Part shown: positions 46,810 to 56,203 of the stretch, piece by piece | How the letters are laid out: every line of letters begins with the position of its first letter | Position numbering within the stretch: position 1 is the first letter of the stretch | NCBI GenBank assembly: GCA_014872785.1 | Contig: WKFJ01000040.1 | Span: 23,479-87,478, forward strand | Source: Alteromonadaceae bacterium | GTDB lineage: Bacteria > Pseudomonadota > Gammaproteobacteria > Enterobacterales > Alteromonadaceae | Direction of reading: 5' to 3' | Length of the DNA: 64,000 nucleotides | Notes under the pieces: model-generated | Seen by the model: only the letters and a program-made list of their open reading frames with translations | Told to the model about the DNA's origin: nothing | Database searches by the model: none | Translations under genes and position numbers: made by a program

Positions 46810-47580
46810 GTGCTAAACAAACGCAATACTCAAACACGTCGACATCAGATTGTAAAAACACTCGAAGATCAGGGTGAAACCAGTGTGGAACAGTTTTCAC
46901 GCATGTTTGAAACATCTGAAGTCACCATTCGCAAAGATCTTGCAGCTCTCGAAGGTGATGGTTTGGTATTGCGCCGGCACGGCGGTGCTATTTTGATGCC
47001 AACTGAAAACTTGGTATCTGACCATAATGTTTCAAACCGAAAGAAAGGGCTAGGGGAACTAGCTGCTTCATTAGTACAAGACCACGACCGAATCGTTATT
47101 GATTCTGGATCGACAACAGGCCAGATGCTCAAAGCGCTTGGGCAGAAACGCGGCCTAGTAGTGATGACAAATTCATTGCAAATTGCACATGATTTATTGG
47201 AGCTTGAACGAGAGCCTACGGTGCTTATGACTGGCGGAACGTGGGATACCCAAAGCCATTCTTTTCAAGGCGCAATGGCCGAGAAAATACTGCGTTCCTA
47301 TAATTTCGATAAAGCCTTTATTGGTGCTGCGGGACTAGATATTGAGCGTGGTACTACAACCTATAACGAGTTGATACAACTGACATCTGTCATGGCTGAG
47401 GTGTCTCGAGAAGTCATAATAGTAGCAGAGTCGCAAAAATTTTCTCACAAGATGCCAAATCTTGAATTGCCTTGGTCAAAAATAGATAAATTAATTACAG
47501 ATAATGATATTTCGGCGAATTTAACCGCTAGATTGCGTAAATTCGAGGTGGAAGTGTTGTTGTCAGATATAACAAATTAG
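46810..47580 (+). CDS. DeoR family transcriptional regulator, probably of glmS
   Basis: Regulator of 256 residues. The N-terminal helix-turn-helix (about 10-60: RRHQIVKTLEDQGETSVEQF, TSEVTIRKDLAALE) is of DeoR type; the C-terminal DeoRC sugar-phosphate-binding domain contains DSGSTTGQMLKAL and GAAGLDIERGTT. The start is a GTG without a Shine-Dalgarno, directly after the right arm of the operator. It lies nine bases before glmS, so a glucosamine-6-phosphate-sensing role is the natural guess. E. coli lacks a regulator at this place, where glmS is controlled by small RNAs. Confidence 0.85.
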   Translation: MLNKRNTQTRRHQIVKTLEDQGETSVEQFSRMFETSEVTIRKDLAALEGDGLVLRRHGGAILMPTENLVSDHNVSNRKKGLGELAASLVQDHDRIVIDSGSTTGQMLKALGQKRGLVVMTNSLQIAHDLLELEREPTVLMTGGTWDTQSHSFQGAMAEKILRSYNFDKAFIGAAGLDIERGTTTYNELIQLTSVMAEVSREVIIVAESQKFSHKMPNLELPWSKIDKLITDNDISANLTARLRKFEVEVLLSDITN

Positions 47581-47589
47581 GAGACCGCT

Positions 47590-49422
47590 ATGTGTGGTAT
47601 TGTTGGAGCCATTGCTGAGCGCAATGTGGTGGAAATTTTACTTGAAGGTTTAAAACGACTTGAATACCGAGGTTACGATTCAGCTGGTGTGGCAATAGTA
47701 GATGCAGGTAGCCAACTTAAACGCGTTCGTAAAATCGGTAAAGTCGCGGAATTAAAAAATGCCATTGACGCCGATCCTATCAAAGGGGCAATAGGTATTG
47801 CGCATACGCGCTGGGCAACACATGGTGGCGTCACCGAAGCTAATGCTCATCCTCACTTTTCAACTGGCCGAATTGCCGTGGTGCACAATGGCATCATCGA
47901 AAACTATCAAAAACTAAGTTATGAGTTAAAAGAAGCGGGCTACGCGTATCTAAGCCAAACCGACACAGAAACAATTGCCCATACAATTCACCAAGCGATG
48001 ATGACAAGTCATGACTTGTTAAGTGCGGTACGAGAAAGTGTCAAGAACTTCCACGGTGCTTACGGTACAGTGGTAATGGATATGGAATCGCCGGATAAGC
48101 TTGTCGTCGCTCGTTCAGGTAGCCCACTAGTTATTGGCTTAGGCATTGGTGAAAACTTCATTGCTTCTGACCAAATGGCACTTCTACCTGTTACACGTCG
48201 CTTTATCTTTCTAGAAGAAGGTGATGTGGCTGAAATAACGCGTACTAGCGTAAAGATTCTGGATGCGAATGGCACCCAAGTGGAACGCAAGATTCACGAA
48301 TCTGAATTAGAGCATGACGCAGGTGATAAAGGTGGCTATCGCCACTACATGCTAAAAGAGATCTATGAACAGCCTGCTGTGGTGCGCAACGCATTGCAAG
48401 ACAGGTTGAGCGGAGATGAACTAACGGAGTCAGCATTTGACCCTGCTGCTGAAGCAATTCTGGCTAAAGTTCGCCATGTAAAAATTGTAGCGTGCGGAAC
48501 CAGTTTTCACGCCGGCCTAACGGCAAAATATTGGTTAGAGCAATACGCGGGAGTCTCATGCTCTGTAGAGATTGCATCTGAGTTTCGATATCGCAAGTCT
48601 TTCGTTCATCCTGACAGCATGCTGCTTACTATTTCTCAGTCAGGTGAGACTGCTGATACGCTTGCGGCACTACGCTTGGCAAAGGAATCCGGTTACCTAA
48701 CCAGTTTGACCATCTGTAATGTGGCAGGCTCTTCACTTGTAAGAGAGTCAGACCTTGCGTTTATGACTCGTGCAGGCACGGAGATTGGCGTGGCATCCAC
48801 CAAAGCTTTTACCACACAATTAACTGCTCTTTTACTCCTGACTATCAAATTGGGTCAACTAAATGGCATGCCCAAAGAGCAACAGACTGAGATGCTACAA
48901 GCGTTGCAAAGCTTGCCAACTAAGCTTGAAGCGACACTTAACCTAGATAAGGAAATCAGCGGATTGGCAGAAGAGTTTGCCGATAAGCACCATTCACTTT
49001 TCCTAGGCCGAGGTGACCAATACCCCATCGCAATGGAAGGCGCGCTTAAGCTTAAAGAAATCAGTTACATCCACGCAGAAGCGTATGCATCGGGTGAATT
49101 AAAACACGGCCCACTTGCCTTAATCGACGATGAAATGCCGGTCATCGTTGTTGCGCCCAACAATGAATTGCTGGAAAAATTAAAGTCTAACGTTGAAGAA
49201 GTGCGCGCACGCGGCGGTGTAATGTATGTGTTTGCTGATAAAGATGCACAATTTCAAAGCGACGACACTATGCGTGTAATTGACGTACCGCACGTTGACG
49301 AAATTATCGCACCTATTATTTACACCATTCCGCTGCAGTTACTGAGCTACTACGTTGCCATTATTAAAGGTACCGATGTTGACCAGCCGAGAAACCTAGC
49401 GAAGAGTGTGACGGTAGAGTAG
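47590..49422 (+). CDS. glmS: Glutamine--fructose-6-phosphate aminotransferase
   Basis: Makes glucosamine-6-phosphate from fructose-6-phosphate and glutamine, the entry step to UDP-GlcNAc. The 610-residue product has the glutaminase domain starting [12 protein letters not shown] (catalytic Cys after Met removal; HTRWATHG, the substrate loop) and two SIS isomerase domains (about 290-430 and 460-600: [26 protein letters not shown]-like [11 protein letters not shown], and the C-terminal KSVTVE). AGGAG precedes the ATG. Last gene of the glmU-aquaporin-regulator-glmS row; ended by a terminator. Confidence 0.98.
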   Translation: MCGIVGAIAERNVVEILLEGLKRLEYRGYDSAGVAIVDAGSQLKRVRKIGKVAELKNAIDADPIKGAIGIAHTRWATHGGVTEANAHPHFSTGRIAVVHNGIIENYQKLSYELKEAGYAYLSQTDTETIAHTIHQAMMTSHDLLSAVRESVKNFHGAYGTVVMDMESPDKLVVARSGSPLVIGLGIGENFIASDQMALLPVTRRFIFLEEGDVAEITRTSVKILDANGTQVERKIHESELEHDAGDKGGYRHYMLKEIYEQPAVVRNALQDRLSGDELTESAFDPAAEAILAKVRHVKIVACGTSFHAGLTAKYWLEQYAGVSCSVEIASEFRYRKSFVHPDSMLLTISQSGETADTLAALRLAKESGYLTSLTICNVAGSSLVRESDLAFMTRAGTEIGVASTKAFTTQLTALLLLTIKLGQLNGMPKEQQTEMLQALQSLPTKLEATLNLDKEISGLAEEFADKHHSLFLGRGDQYPIAMEGALKLKEISYIHAEAYASGELKHGPLALIDDEMPVIVVAPNNELLEKLKSNVEEVRARGGVMYVFADKDAQFQSDDTMRVIDVPHVDEIIAPIIYTIPLQLLSYYVAIIKGTDVDQPRNLAKSVTVE

Positions 49423-49502
49423 TTTATTAGATTAATTTACATCGCTGTTGTCCGTAGACATTAAAGTCTGAAACTGTGACATTAACATTCAAAATTTTTA
49501 AT

Positions 49503-49540
49503 ACCCGGTTCAACTGATTAGCAGTTTACCGGGTTTTTTT
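49503..49540 (+). terminator. Rho-independent terminator of glmS
   Basis: Stem ACCCGGT / ACCGGGT (49503-49509 and 49528-49534) with an inner AACTG/CAGTT pairing and a following T run. Confidence 0.88.
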
Positions 49541-49543
49541 GAG

Positions 49544-50377
49544 TCAATTAATGCTTCTGTATACATCCATATCTTCGGCATGCCATCTTCGGCTTCGATT
49601 TAATATGGCAATTTGGATAAAAATACTAAATAGTACAACAAGCCAAATACTTTGGTCGTTTGGCTTTGCCCCAATCATACCTAATAGGGCGAAAATACCT
49701 ATAGATGCCGCTATGCCAAGTAAACTTCTCTGAACGTCTTGCATTCTTTTATTCACCCTATCGTCATCTTTAATAAGCTTGTCATGGTTTTTACCATAAA
49801 TAACGACATAAATACGATGAACTAGCAACAACGTAGTTGCTATAAAAAGGGTCAATAACCCAATTTGTTTCGTTGTTTCAAGCTGCGTATTTGAAAAGAT
49901 TATATTTAAAGTGAATAGAGCAGATAAACATAAAAGTGTTAGATGAACAAGCGAGATATGATCAAAGATACTTCGTGAAACGAGGCTGAACTGTTTAGTA
50001 CGCACCGTTACTGTTTTTCTGCGTTTGATTGCTGACAATTGTAACGTAATCATTGAGTAAAGAGATGGCACGAGTTGAATAGCTGTACAAACGACCCAAG
50101 TAATAAACACGTTACTTTGATAACTAACAATATCTTTAACAAATGCTAGATAGCCAATAATTAATAGTGCAATGAGATCAAGTAATACTCTAACGACTAA
50201 GAGTACAAATTCTGTTTTTATTGAATGGACATAAAATTTTGGATATTCACTCGGAGGGTATCTTTTGAAGAGTTTTAGTTGTTGTTTTCCCCACCGAAAC
50301 GATGAGGCTAAAGAAATAACCAAAGCTTGTATTAATATCGCTAATAATAAAACGGTTTCTGGTGAAAGTATGGTCAT
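49544..50377 (-). CDS. Hypothetical multi-pass membrane protein
   Basis: Not recognised as a family. The 277-residue product has about seven hydrophobic segments (near residues 5-25, 57-80, 90-110, 142-160, 170-190, 215-235 and 243-260) with charged loops between. It is the second gene of a two-gene operon: its ATG lies one base after the stop of the GntR-type regulator gene, the arrangement seen for YtrA-type regulators and their target membrane proteins. It is probably a target of that regulator. Confidence 0.75.
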   Translation of the reverse strand: MTILSPETVLLLAILIQALVISLASSFRWGKQQLKLFKRYPPSEYPKFYVHSIKTEFVLLVVRVLLDLIALLIIGYLAFVKDIVSYQSNVFITWVVCTAIQLVPSLYSMITLQLSAIKRRKTVTVRTKQFSLVSRSIFDHISLVHLTLLCLSALFTLNIIFSNTQLETTKQIGLLTLFIATTLLLVHRIYVVIYGKNHDKLIKDDDRVNKRMQDVQRSLLGIAASIGIFALLGMIGAKPNDQSIWLVVLFSIFIQIAILNRSRRWHAEDMDVYRSIN

Positions 50378-50378
50378 A

Positions 50379-50750
50379 CTAGCTTTTCATAATCGCATTG
50401 AAGCTATTTCTAATTTCAGAATCAATAGCACCAAATTTTCTTAACTTTTGTATAGTTTCAACTAATTCTTGCTCTACCTTAGATTGCATATTTTCATCTA
50501 AATGTTCACTGGCTGTTGAATTTATAAAAGTACCCTTAAAGCCTTTCGAAACAATTACTTTATCGCGTTCTAGTATTTTAAATGCCTTGGCCACGGTATT
50601 AGGGTTTATTTCTGCTTCATTGGCAATTTGTCTAATAGAAGGAAGCTGTGTACCGACGGCCAATTCACCAGAAGCTACAGTTGCTTTTATCTGCTCAACA
50701 ATCTGTTTATACAGGGGGGTTGCGGAGTCTTCATCAATCGCAATATTCAT
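50379..50750 (-). CDS. GntR family regulator, YtrA subfamily
   Basis: Short GntR regulator of 123 residues. A winged helix at about 10-75 (TPLYKQIVEQIKATVASGEL, then GTQLPSIRQIANEAEINPNT as landmarks) is followed by only about 45 residues, the short C-terminal dimer arm that defines the YtrA type. YtrA regulators usually control linked membrane or ABC-transport genes and respond to envelope stress. Here it is coupled to a membrane protein gene and divergent from a small membrane protein and a secreted hydrolase; the gap between them has repeated GTAC elements suited to its binding. Confidence 0.88.
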   Translation of the reverse strand: MNIAIDEDSATPLYKQIVEQIKATVASGELAVGTQLPSIRQIANEAEINPNTVAKAFKILERDKVIVSKGFKGTFINSTASEHLDENMQSKVEQELVETIQKLRKFGAIDSEIRNSFNAIMKS

Positions 50751-50834
50751 TTCAAATCCAAGGGCTCTCTTACCTAAGTTGTTCTTATTTCAAATACATT
50801 AACACACTTTTTTTTATTGTACCACTTGCATTAG

Positions 50835-50883
50835 TAATACATGTGGTTTACTGTATTAATAGTACGTGTAGTACATGTAGTAC
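50835..50883. promoter_or_regulatory. Candidate GntR/YtrA operator region with GTAC repeats
   Basis: Within the divergent gap: TAATAC (50835-50840) paired with GTATTA (50853-50858), and three AGTAC repeats at 50861, 50870 and 50879 with an exact nine-base period. Repeats of this kind in front of a YtrA-type regulator suggest its operator, controlling both directions. Inferred from pattern and position. Confidence 0.5.
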
Positions 50884-50930
50884 TGTTACTAAATAAATGA
50901 CATATAAAAGACATATATGAGGAGTCCATG

Positions 50931-51128
50931 ATGTTTAACATGACGAAAAAACAATGCAAATTACTCGGTGATTTAGGAATCGGTATTGGCATTTTAGTAT
51001 TGGCATGGTTATTAAAAGATGCAGATCCTGAAGGGAAGAAAATCGGCATGATGACAGTTGCCTTTGCTATTTTGATTCGGTTTAGCGGATCTAAGTTTTC
51101 TGATTCGAAAGATAGCAAGTGTAAGTAA
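50931..51128 (+). CDS. Small hypothetical membrane protein
   Basis: Product of 65 residues with two short hydrophobic stretches (about 13-27 and 39-50) and a charged C-terminal tail rich in Ser, Asp and Lys. The second of two adjacent ATG codons is chosen because AGGAG then stands six bases away. Family unknown. It is the first gene of the unit facing the GntR operon and ends 11 bases before the alpha/beta hydrolase gene, so the two are co-transcribed. Confidence 0.7.
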   Translation: MFNMTKKQCKLLGDLGIGIGILVLAWLLKDADPEGKKIGMMTVAFAILIRFSGSKFSDSKDSKCK

Positions 51129-51139
51129 GAGGAAGAGTA

Positions 51140-52584
51140 ATGAATTCGATTAAATTAACTATGGCTATCACCTTCTTGACGAGTGTATTGATGAGCTTTA
51201 CTTCGTATGGCGCAAATTTAAAAGGCCAATGGCAAGGCAATCTTGAAATAGGGCAACAACTTGTTCCAATTATTTTAAACGTTGAGCACGTGTCCAACAA
51301 ATTTAGTGCAACTATCGATAGTCCAATGCAAGGTGTAAAAGATATTCCAGTAAAATCTGTCGAAGTAAACGGCAACAAAATTGCGTTTAATATCGCTGCT
51401 TTTGGCGCTAGATACGAAGCGAGCTTGGAAGATGGCGAGTTAGTAGGCGTTTGGAATCAGAGTGGGCAGTCTTTTCCTCTTCAAATGCAACAACCCGCGA
51501 TTGCTGCTGTAAAAACAGGCACAAACGCAGCCGTAAAAAAAAACTGAAACGTCCTCAAGAACCAAAAGGAAAATTACCTTATAAAGAAAAACAGGTGAGG
51601 TTCACCAGTAAAAAGAGTGGTATCGAGTTAGCTGGTACTTTGAGTTTACCAGCTAACCCTGTAGCGGGCGTTATTCTTATTACTGGAAATGGCCCTCAAG
51701 ATCGTAACCAACTATATATGGGACACCAAACGTTTCTTGTATTAGCCGATTATTTAACGAGGCAAAATATAGCGGTATTGCGATATGACGATCGTGGTGT
51801 TGGTCAATCTCAGGGTTTATTTGATAGTGCAACAAGTTATGACTTTGCTGATGATGCCAGCAGTGCCATTGACTTTTTAAAAGCCCAACCGGAATTAGAT
51901 GGTCGGTTAGTGGGGATCATTGGCCACAGTGAAGGTGGATTGATTGCACCAATTGTTGCAACACAAAACGCTAACGTAGATTTTATCACATTGTTAGCTG
52001 GGCCTAGCCGAAGTGGTCAGTTCATTTCAGAGAATCAAATAAAAAAAATCTTGGCATCAAACGGTCTGTCAAACAACACTGCGTCAAAAGGTAGTCTAAT
52101 CAGAAAGAGCCTAAACCAGACCATTATTCAATATGCTGATTTACCTGTAGCTGATTTAAAACAGAAGTTAAAAGAAGTATATCAAACTGAATGGCACCGA
52201 CTTGATGTCATATCTCAAAAACAATTACAGCGATTAGGTGGTGGGTCTTTACCAGAACATCGACTAAAGACGTTAGTCAGCGATTGGTATAAAGTATTTT
52301 TATTACACCAACCTGTTGATTATTTATCCAAGCTTACTATTCCAGCATTAGCGCTCTATGGAGACAAAGATGTGCAAATAAGTGTCGAAGATCATGCCGA
52401 TTTGATGGAACAAGCATTAATGCTAAGTGGTGTGAATCGTTCTAAAGTAGTTGTATTGCCTAATCATAATCACATGTTTCAACGCTCTAAAACAGGTGCG
52501 ATGACCGAATATCAGCATATTGAAGAAACCTTATCACTACTAACTTTAAGTACTGTTTCTGATTGGATACATGACCTCGAGTAG
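51140..52584 (+). pseudogene. Secreted alpha/beta hydrolase gene interrupted by a frameshift at a run of nine A
   Basis: One gene in two frames. The first part (51140-51547, 135 residues) has a signal peptide ending SYGA and a beta-rich lipocalin-like region (LKGQWQGNLEIGQQLVPI, DSPMQGVKDIPVKSVEV) as found at the N-terminus of a family of secreted alpha/beta hydrolases. The second part, in the -1 frame, has the hydrolase: ITGNGPQDRNQ (oxyanion region), YDDRGVGQS, the nucleophile elbow GHSEGG, GDKDVQIS (acid) and NHNHMF (His). The frames meet at A9 (51535-51543); a -1 shift at A AAA AAC gives one 481-residue protein. This may be programmed slippage, a real mutation or a sequencing error; all catalytic residues are kept. 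Confidence 0.75.
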
Positions 52585-52602
52585 TTCTAATTTAAGTACA
52601 TT

Positions 52603-52655
52603 GAGTTAGAGTAGAACATCTGTTACCGGCAAATACAGTCGTTCAAATCTAACTC
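52603..52655. repeat. Long interrupted hairpin in the 713-base gap
   Basis: GAGTTAGA, GAAC and CTGT on the left pair in order with ACAG, GTTC and TCTAACTC on the right, around an 11-base loop. It begins 18 bases after the hydrolase stop; no clear T run follows, so it is a weak terminator or a 3'-end structure. The rest of the gap to 53297 is AT-rich, includes a smaller hairpin at 52793-52811 (CTTTCTT/AAGAAAG), and shows no coding sequence. Confidence 0.5.
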
Positions 52656-53297
52656 TCTTTATCAAAAAATTTGTCACGCGAGCTTGTTGTTGAGTGAAGA
52701 TTAAATTTTTGAAAAAGAGGTAATATTATCATTCTCTAAAAGTTTCGAATTTTAAGATCCTCTGCATACTTGGACAGAGCCATAGAGCCTGCCTTTCTTT
52801 TGGTAAGAAAGAAAAAGTGAGTGATAGATAAGCAATAAAAGCCGTACCTTAATGCTTCTTTCCCTTCTCAAAAATCAATTCAAAAATGTAATCTAGATTG
52901 ATTTCCTGAGCCTTTAGCAGGTCAAGTTAAAACATCACATTATCCTTTTCCACGGTTAACTCATTTTGCACGTTTGACACGCTTATAGTTGTGAACCACC
53001 CATATGTTCGTTGCATGCTAAGCGGTAGTCTTTAATCACTCGCTCTTAAGTCACATCAATTTATTCAAAATAAGGAGACTAGTTTGTAAATTATTCTCGG
53101 ATTATCTTTTTACCAGTTAGCAAATAGCTATTCAAAATATGACAAAACCCATTTAATTGGTGCGAATGTACCCATCCGGACGACTTTAAGTACCGAAATA
53201 TTAAACTCACTGCAAACTTTCCATGTTAGTGCAAAGCAAGATTAATTTTTTTTGCAGGACTGTCTTTGCCGCTTAATTTTTATTGCGAGGGAAATCC

Positions 53298-54470
53298 ATG
53301 GAAACGTTCCATAAAGTTGTTTTATATATTGTTCTGATTATTCCAATCGTAAGTTGTGCATTAATGCCTGAGCACTATCGTGAGCCATTGAACACTTCAG
53401 CCCACTATTACAATTATTTGCAACCTAGTTTCAAAGAGTACTTGCAGGCTACAGAGGACTGGCTTCCGGAAAATAGAACATTTTTATCTTTCGACCATGA
53501 CAAAGAGTTGGCAATGAATATGCCCTTTGAATTGGGTAACAAAGATGATTCGGACAAAGCGATTTTACTCGTCCATGGCCTTGGTGATTCACCATATAGT
53601 TTTTCAGACGTCGCAAAAAGACTTAATAATCAGGGTTTTTATGTACAAGTTCTGCTTCTCCCAGGGCATGGAAGCAAGCCTTATGACTTAACACTTCCAA
53701 ACTATAACGACTGGCAAGTGTTTGTTGATCACTATGCCAATTTACTCAAGAAAGAGTTTGATGATGTTTGGCTTGGTAGATTTTCAACAGGTGGTAATTT
53801 GGTTACTATTCATGCAATAACAAACAACGATATAGATGGGTTGGTGCTATTTTCACCGGGGTTTCAGTCAAACATACCCGTAATAGAGAAATTCGCACCG
53901 ATAGCTTCAATGCTCCTCGATGTTTTAGAACGAAATGAAGTCAACCTCGTAAAATATTCCTCCGGGGTACCTAATGGTGGATACGCATATACAAAGAGTG
54001 CGTCAATAGTGAGAGGCCTATTCGAGAAAAATGTCGTAACTATTCCAACGCTACCGGTGATAAGCGAAGAGGATAGTGCCGTTGACTCAGAGTCTGTAAA
54101 AGCGCTTTATCTTGAAAATTTTCAAAATCATAAGAACAATTTAGTTTGGTATGGCAATGCTGCTGATTATTCATCAGACCATGAATACGAAATATATTTT
54201 TCTATGGCACTCGATCAACAACAAATTAGTACCGGTTCTCATGTCAGCCCGCTGTTCGCTCCCAATAACAAATATTACGGTAGAACAGGTGAGCGTAGAA
54301 TGTGCCAAACAAAGTTTAAAAAAGAAGAGCCCTTATTTTGCCCAAAACCTAAGGCTGATGTTTGGTACGCCGCATGGGGTTATCAAGAAGAGGGTAAAAA
54401 GCATACTAGGCTGACATGGAATCCGTATTACTCTGAATTAGAGCAGATATTACAGAGAATAACTGAATAA
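53298..54470 (+). CDS. Lipoprotein alpha/beta hydrolase
   Basis: Exported lipoprotein of 390 residues: signal peptide with lipobox IVSC at about residue 20. An alpha/beta-hydrolase core follows with ILLVHGLGDSPYSF (oxyanion hole), LLLPGHGSKPYD, and the nucleophile region GRFSTGGN. The last departs from the usual GxSxG, reading RFSTG, so the Ser is present but the first Gly of the elbow is Arg. A C-terminal region (about 300-390) with two Cys (RMCQTKF, PLFCPKP) is not recognised. GAGGG upstream of the ATG at 53298 sets the start; a TTG five codons upstream is less likely. Substrate unknown. Confidence 0.75.
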   Translation: METFHKVVLYIVLIIPIVSCALMPEHYREPLNTSAHYYNYLQPSFKEYLQATEDWLPENRTFLSFDHDKELAMNMPFELGNKDDSDKAILLVHGLGDSPYSFSDVAKRLNNQGFYVQVLLLPGHGSKPYDLTLPNYNDWQVFVDHYANLLKKEFDDVWLGRFSTGGNLVTIHAITNNDIDGLVLFSPGFQSNIPVIEKFAPIASMLLDVLERNEVNLVKYSSGVPNGGYAYTKSASIVRGLFEKNVVTIPTLPVISEEDSAVDSESVKALYLENFQNHKNNLVWYGNAADYSSDHEYEIYFSMALDQQQISTGSHVSPLFAPNNKYYGRTGERRMCQTKFKKEEPLFCPKPKADVWYAAWGYQEEGKKHTRLTWNPYYSELEQILQRITE

Positions 54471-54558
54471 CAAGAACCTGATAATTGAAACATTCTGAAT
54501 AGAGATAAATGAGACTAGTTAATGGGCACTTTTGGCTCGTCCCATCAACTTTCATGTG

Positions 54559-54618
54559 ATGTTTTACATGTCGATTATTTTCATCATGTGGCTTGCGTGG
54601 TGGTTCGTAAATCGATAA
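54559..54618 (+). CDS. Possible hydrophobic micropeptide (19 residues)
   Basis: A 20-codon frame, MFYMSIIFIMWLAWWFVNR, almost wholly a membrane helix with a terminal Arg, ending 12 bases before a terminator. Its ATG overlaps the TGA of an upstream 16-codon frame starting at 54509. No clear Shine-Dalgarno is seen. Composition resembles known bacterial single-helix micropeptides, but chance is quite possible at this size. Confidence 0.25.
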   Translation: MFYMSIIFIMWLAWWFVNR

Positions 54619-54630
54619 CGCAACAAAGAA

Positions 54631-54660
54631 ACAAAAAGCGCCTGAGTGGCGCTTTTGTTA
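54631..54660 (+). terminator. Rho-independent terminator before the ABC transporter genes
   Basis: Stem GCGCC (54638-54642) / GGCGC (54648-54652) extended by A:T pairs around a five-base loop, followed by TTTTGTTA. It ends the hydrolase (and possible micropeptide) transcript. Confidence 0.78.
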
Positions 54661-54712
54661 TTTAAATGCGTGCAATAAAATTGATTCATATGAGAATTCT
54701 AATAATAAAAGA

Positions 54713-55300
54713 ATGACAGCGTTAAATTTACAAAACATCAGTCTTTCATTTTCAGGTGTGCCGGTTTTTACCGGTACCAGCTGTGAAATTTTGTCCGGGA
54801 AATACCGACTTTTAGGTGCCAATGGCTCTGGAAAGTCGACACTTATCAATATGTTTTGTGGTTTGGTGCAGCCTAATTCGGGAGTTGTGACCCAAATAGA
54901 GATGGCTGATCTTGTCTCCGATACCCTCGTTATTCCGCCTGATTTGTCGGTTTTTGCGATATTTTCTTTGTACGATAAGTATCAGCGCAACGATAAAAAT
55001 CTTCGTGAACAGTTGATTGCAGATTTTGGGTTTGGTGATTACCTCTACAAGACCTATGGCAATCTCTCTCAGGGCAACAAACAAAAGTTAAAACTGATTT
55101 TAGCCCTGTCTGGCAATTCGACATGGTTGTTTTTAGATGAGGCTTTCAACGGGCTAGACGCAGCGTCTATCGAGGTGCTAAATGGTGTTATTGCATCGTC
55201 TACTAGGCCCATAATGTTGGTAGATCATGCACAAACATGTTCGTTTGAAGGAATGAAAACGCTGAGGATTGAGAATTGCGGTCTATCTATCCTAGAGTAG
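54713..55300 (+). CDS. ABC transporter ATP-binding protein, minimal type
   Basis: Cytoplasmic ATPase of 195 residues, shorter than the usual 220-300. Walker A GANGSGKST (35-43), signature LSQGN (118-122), Walker B WLFLDEAF (138-145) and the switch His in LVDHAQ are present, so it should bind and hydrolyse ATP. The Q-loop region is short. Its 3' end overlaps the next gene, a membrane protein, by 25 bases, so they form one transporter. Whether it imports or exports, and what, is unknown; no binding protein is encoded nearby, which favours an exporter. Confidence 0.87.
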   Translation: MTALNLQNISLSFSGVPVFTGTSCEILSGKYRLLGANGSGKSTLINMFCGLVQPNSGVVTQIEMADLVSDTLVIPPDLSVFAIFSLYDKYQRNDKNLREQLIADFGFGDYLYKTYGNLSQGNKQKLKLILALSGNSTWLFLDEAFNGLDAASIEVLNGVIASSTRPIMLVDHAQTCSFEGMKTLRIENCGLSILE

Positions 55301-56094
55301 AGCGTTCGCTATTTAAGTCGTTCAAAGCCAACAACAAAGCGTTAGTCAATGTGTTGATTATCACGTTGATATTTCTGCAGCCCCTTGTATTGCTGTTCAA
55401 CCTTCTCCCCGGCTATTTTGTACTACAAGGCGATTTTCTCTCGGCGCCTTTTTGGTTGGCTGTTTTTTTATTGGGATTTTGTAGCTATTGCACCAGCGCA
55501 ATCTATCATCACGTTGTCGCTCCCAAATACTACAGCTGGATAGTACTTCTCGCCGGTAAAAAGCGTTTTCTGATTCGCTATTGTTGGGCACAATTTAAAT
55601 TTGCAGTGCCGACATGGCTGTTTATGTTTATTGGCTTTGTGTATTCCGAACTCAATTTTAAAACCATCTCGGTTTTGTTGGCAGTCATCGCCTTACATCT
55701 CGTTTTTTACTTATTTTTAGCACGACACACCTTACAAAAAGTAGGTAGTAATAAGGCTTATCAGTCAGTGACGGGACTACTTGCTATCAGTTTTATAAAA
55801 TCGGTCTTACTGCACTTATTGTTGTATGGATTTTTAATGATGCTATTGCTTACGACACTGGCATTCATTCCACACTTCAATACAAAACTCATCTTGGCCA
55901 TTTGTTTAGGGGGTGGGTTAGTAGTTTTACTTGTCACTATTGCTAAAATCATGATGGGTAACTTACGTATTCACCGCTCATTTTTGATCCTGATTCATCC
56001 GAAGCTATATACTTCAGTACGCGCAAGTATTGGTGTAGCGGTAGGTGTTTTAATTATCATTCCAATTTTCTCTGGGTTTTGGCTAGATGTTTGA
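55276..56094 (+). CDS. ABC transporter membrane subunit-like protein
   Basis: Integral membrane protein of 272 residues with about six hydrophobic segments (near 25-47, 55-78, 108-125, 130-148, 170-205, 212-232, 252-270). No family recognised, but overlap with the ATPase gene makes it the probable permease partner. The start is a TTG inside the ATPase gene, preceded by GAGGA; no ATG exists before the first helix. Confidence 0.7.
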   Translation: MRSIYPRVERSLFKSFKANNKALVNVLIITLIFLQPLVLLFNLLPGYFVLQGDFLSAPFWLAVFLLGFCSYCTSAIYHHVVAPKYYSWIVLLAGKKRFLIRYCWAQFKFAVPTWLFMFIGFVYSELNFKTISVLLAVIALHLVFYLFLARHTLQKVGSNKAYQSVTGLLAISFIKSVLLHLLLYGFLMMLLLTTLAFIPHFNTKLILAICLGGGLVVLLVTIAKIMMGNLRIHRSFLILIHPKLYTSVRASIGVAVGVLIIIPIFSGFWLDV

Positions 56095-56203
56095 TTGAGT
56101 ATTGTCTCTTAACCTTTTTTACATTTTAGAACTTATTTACAGAAGACGAACTATTACACCACGTGTTAGCTTTGCATCATTATTTTCCTCATAGTCATAA
56201 TTA

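Noticed and set aside
52585..53297. A decayed gene in the 713-base gap
   Set aside because: No frame with recognisable protein similarity or consistent codon use could be seen on either strand.
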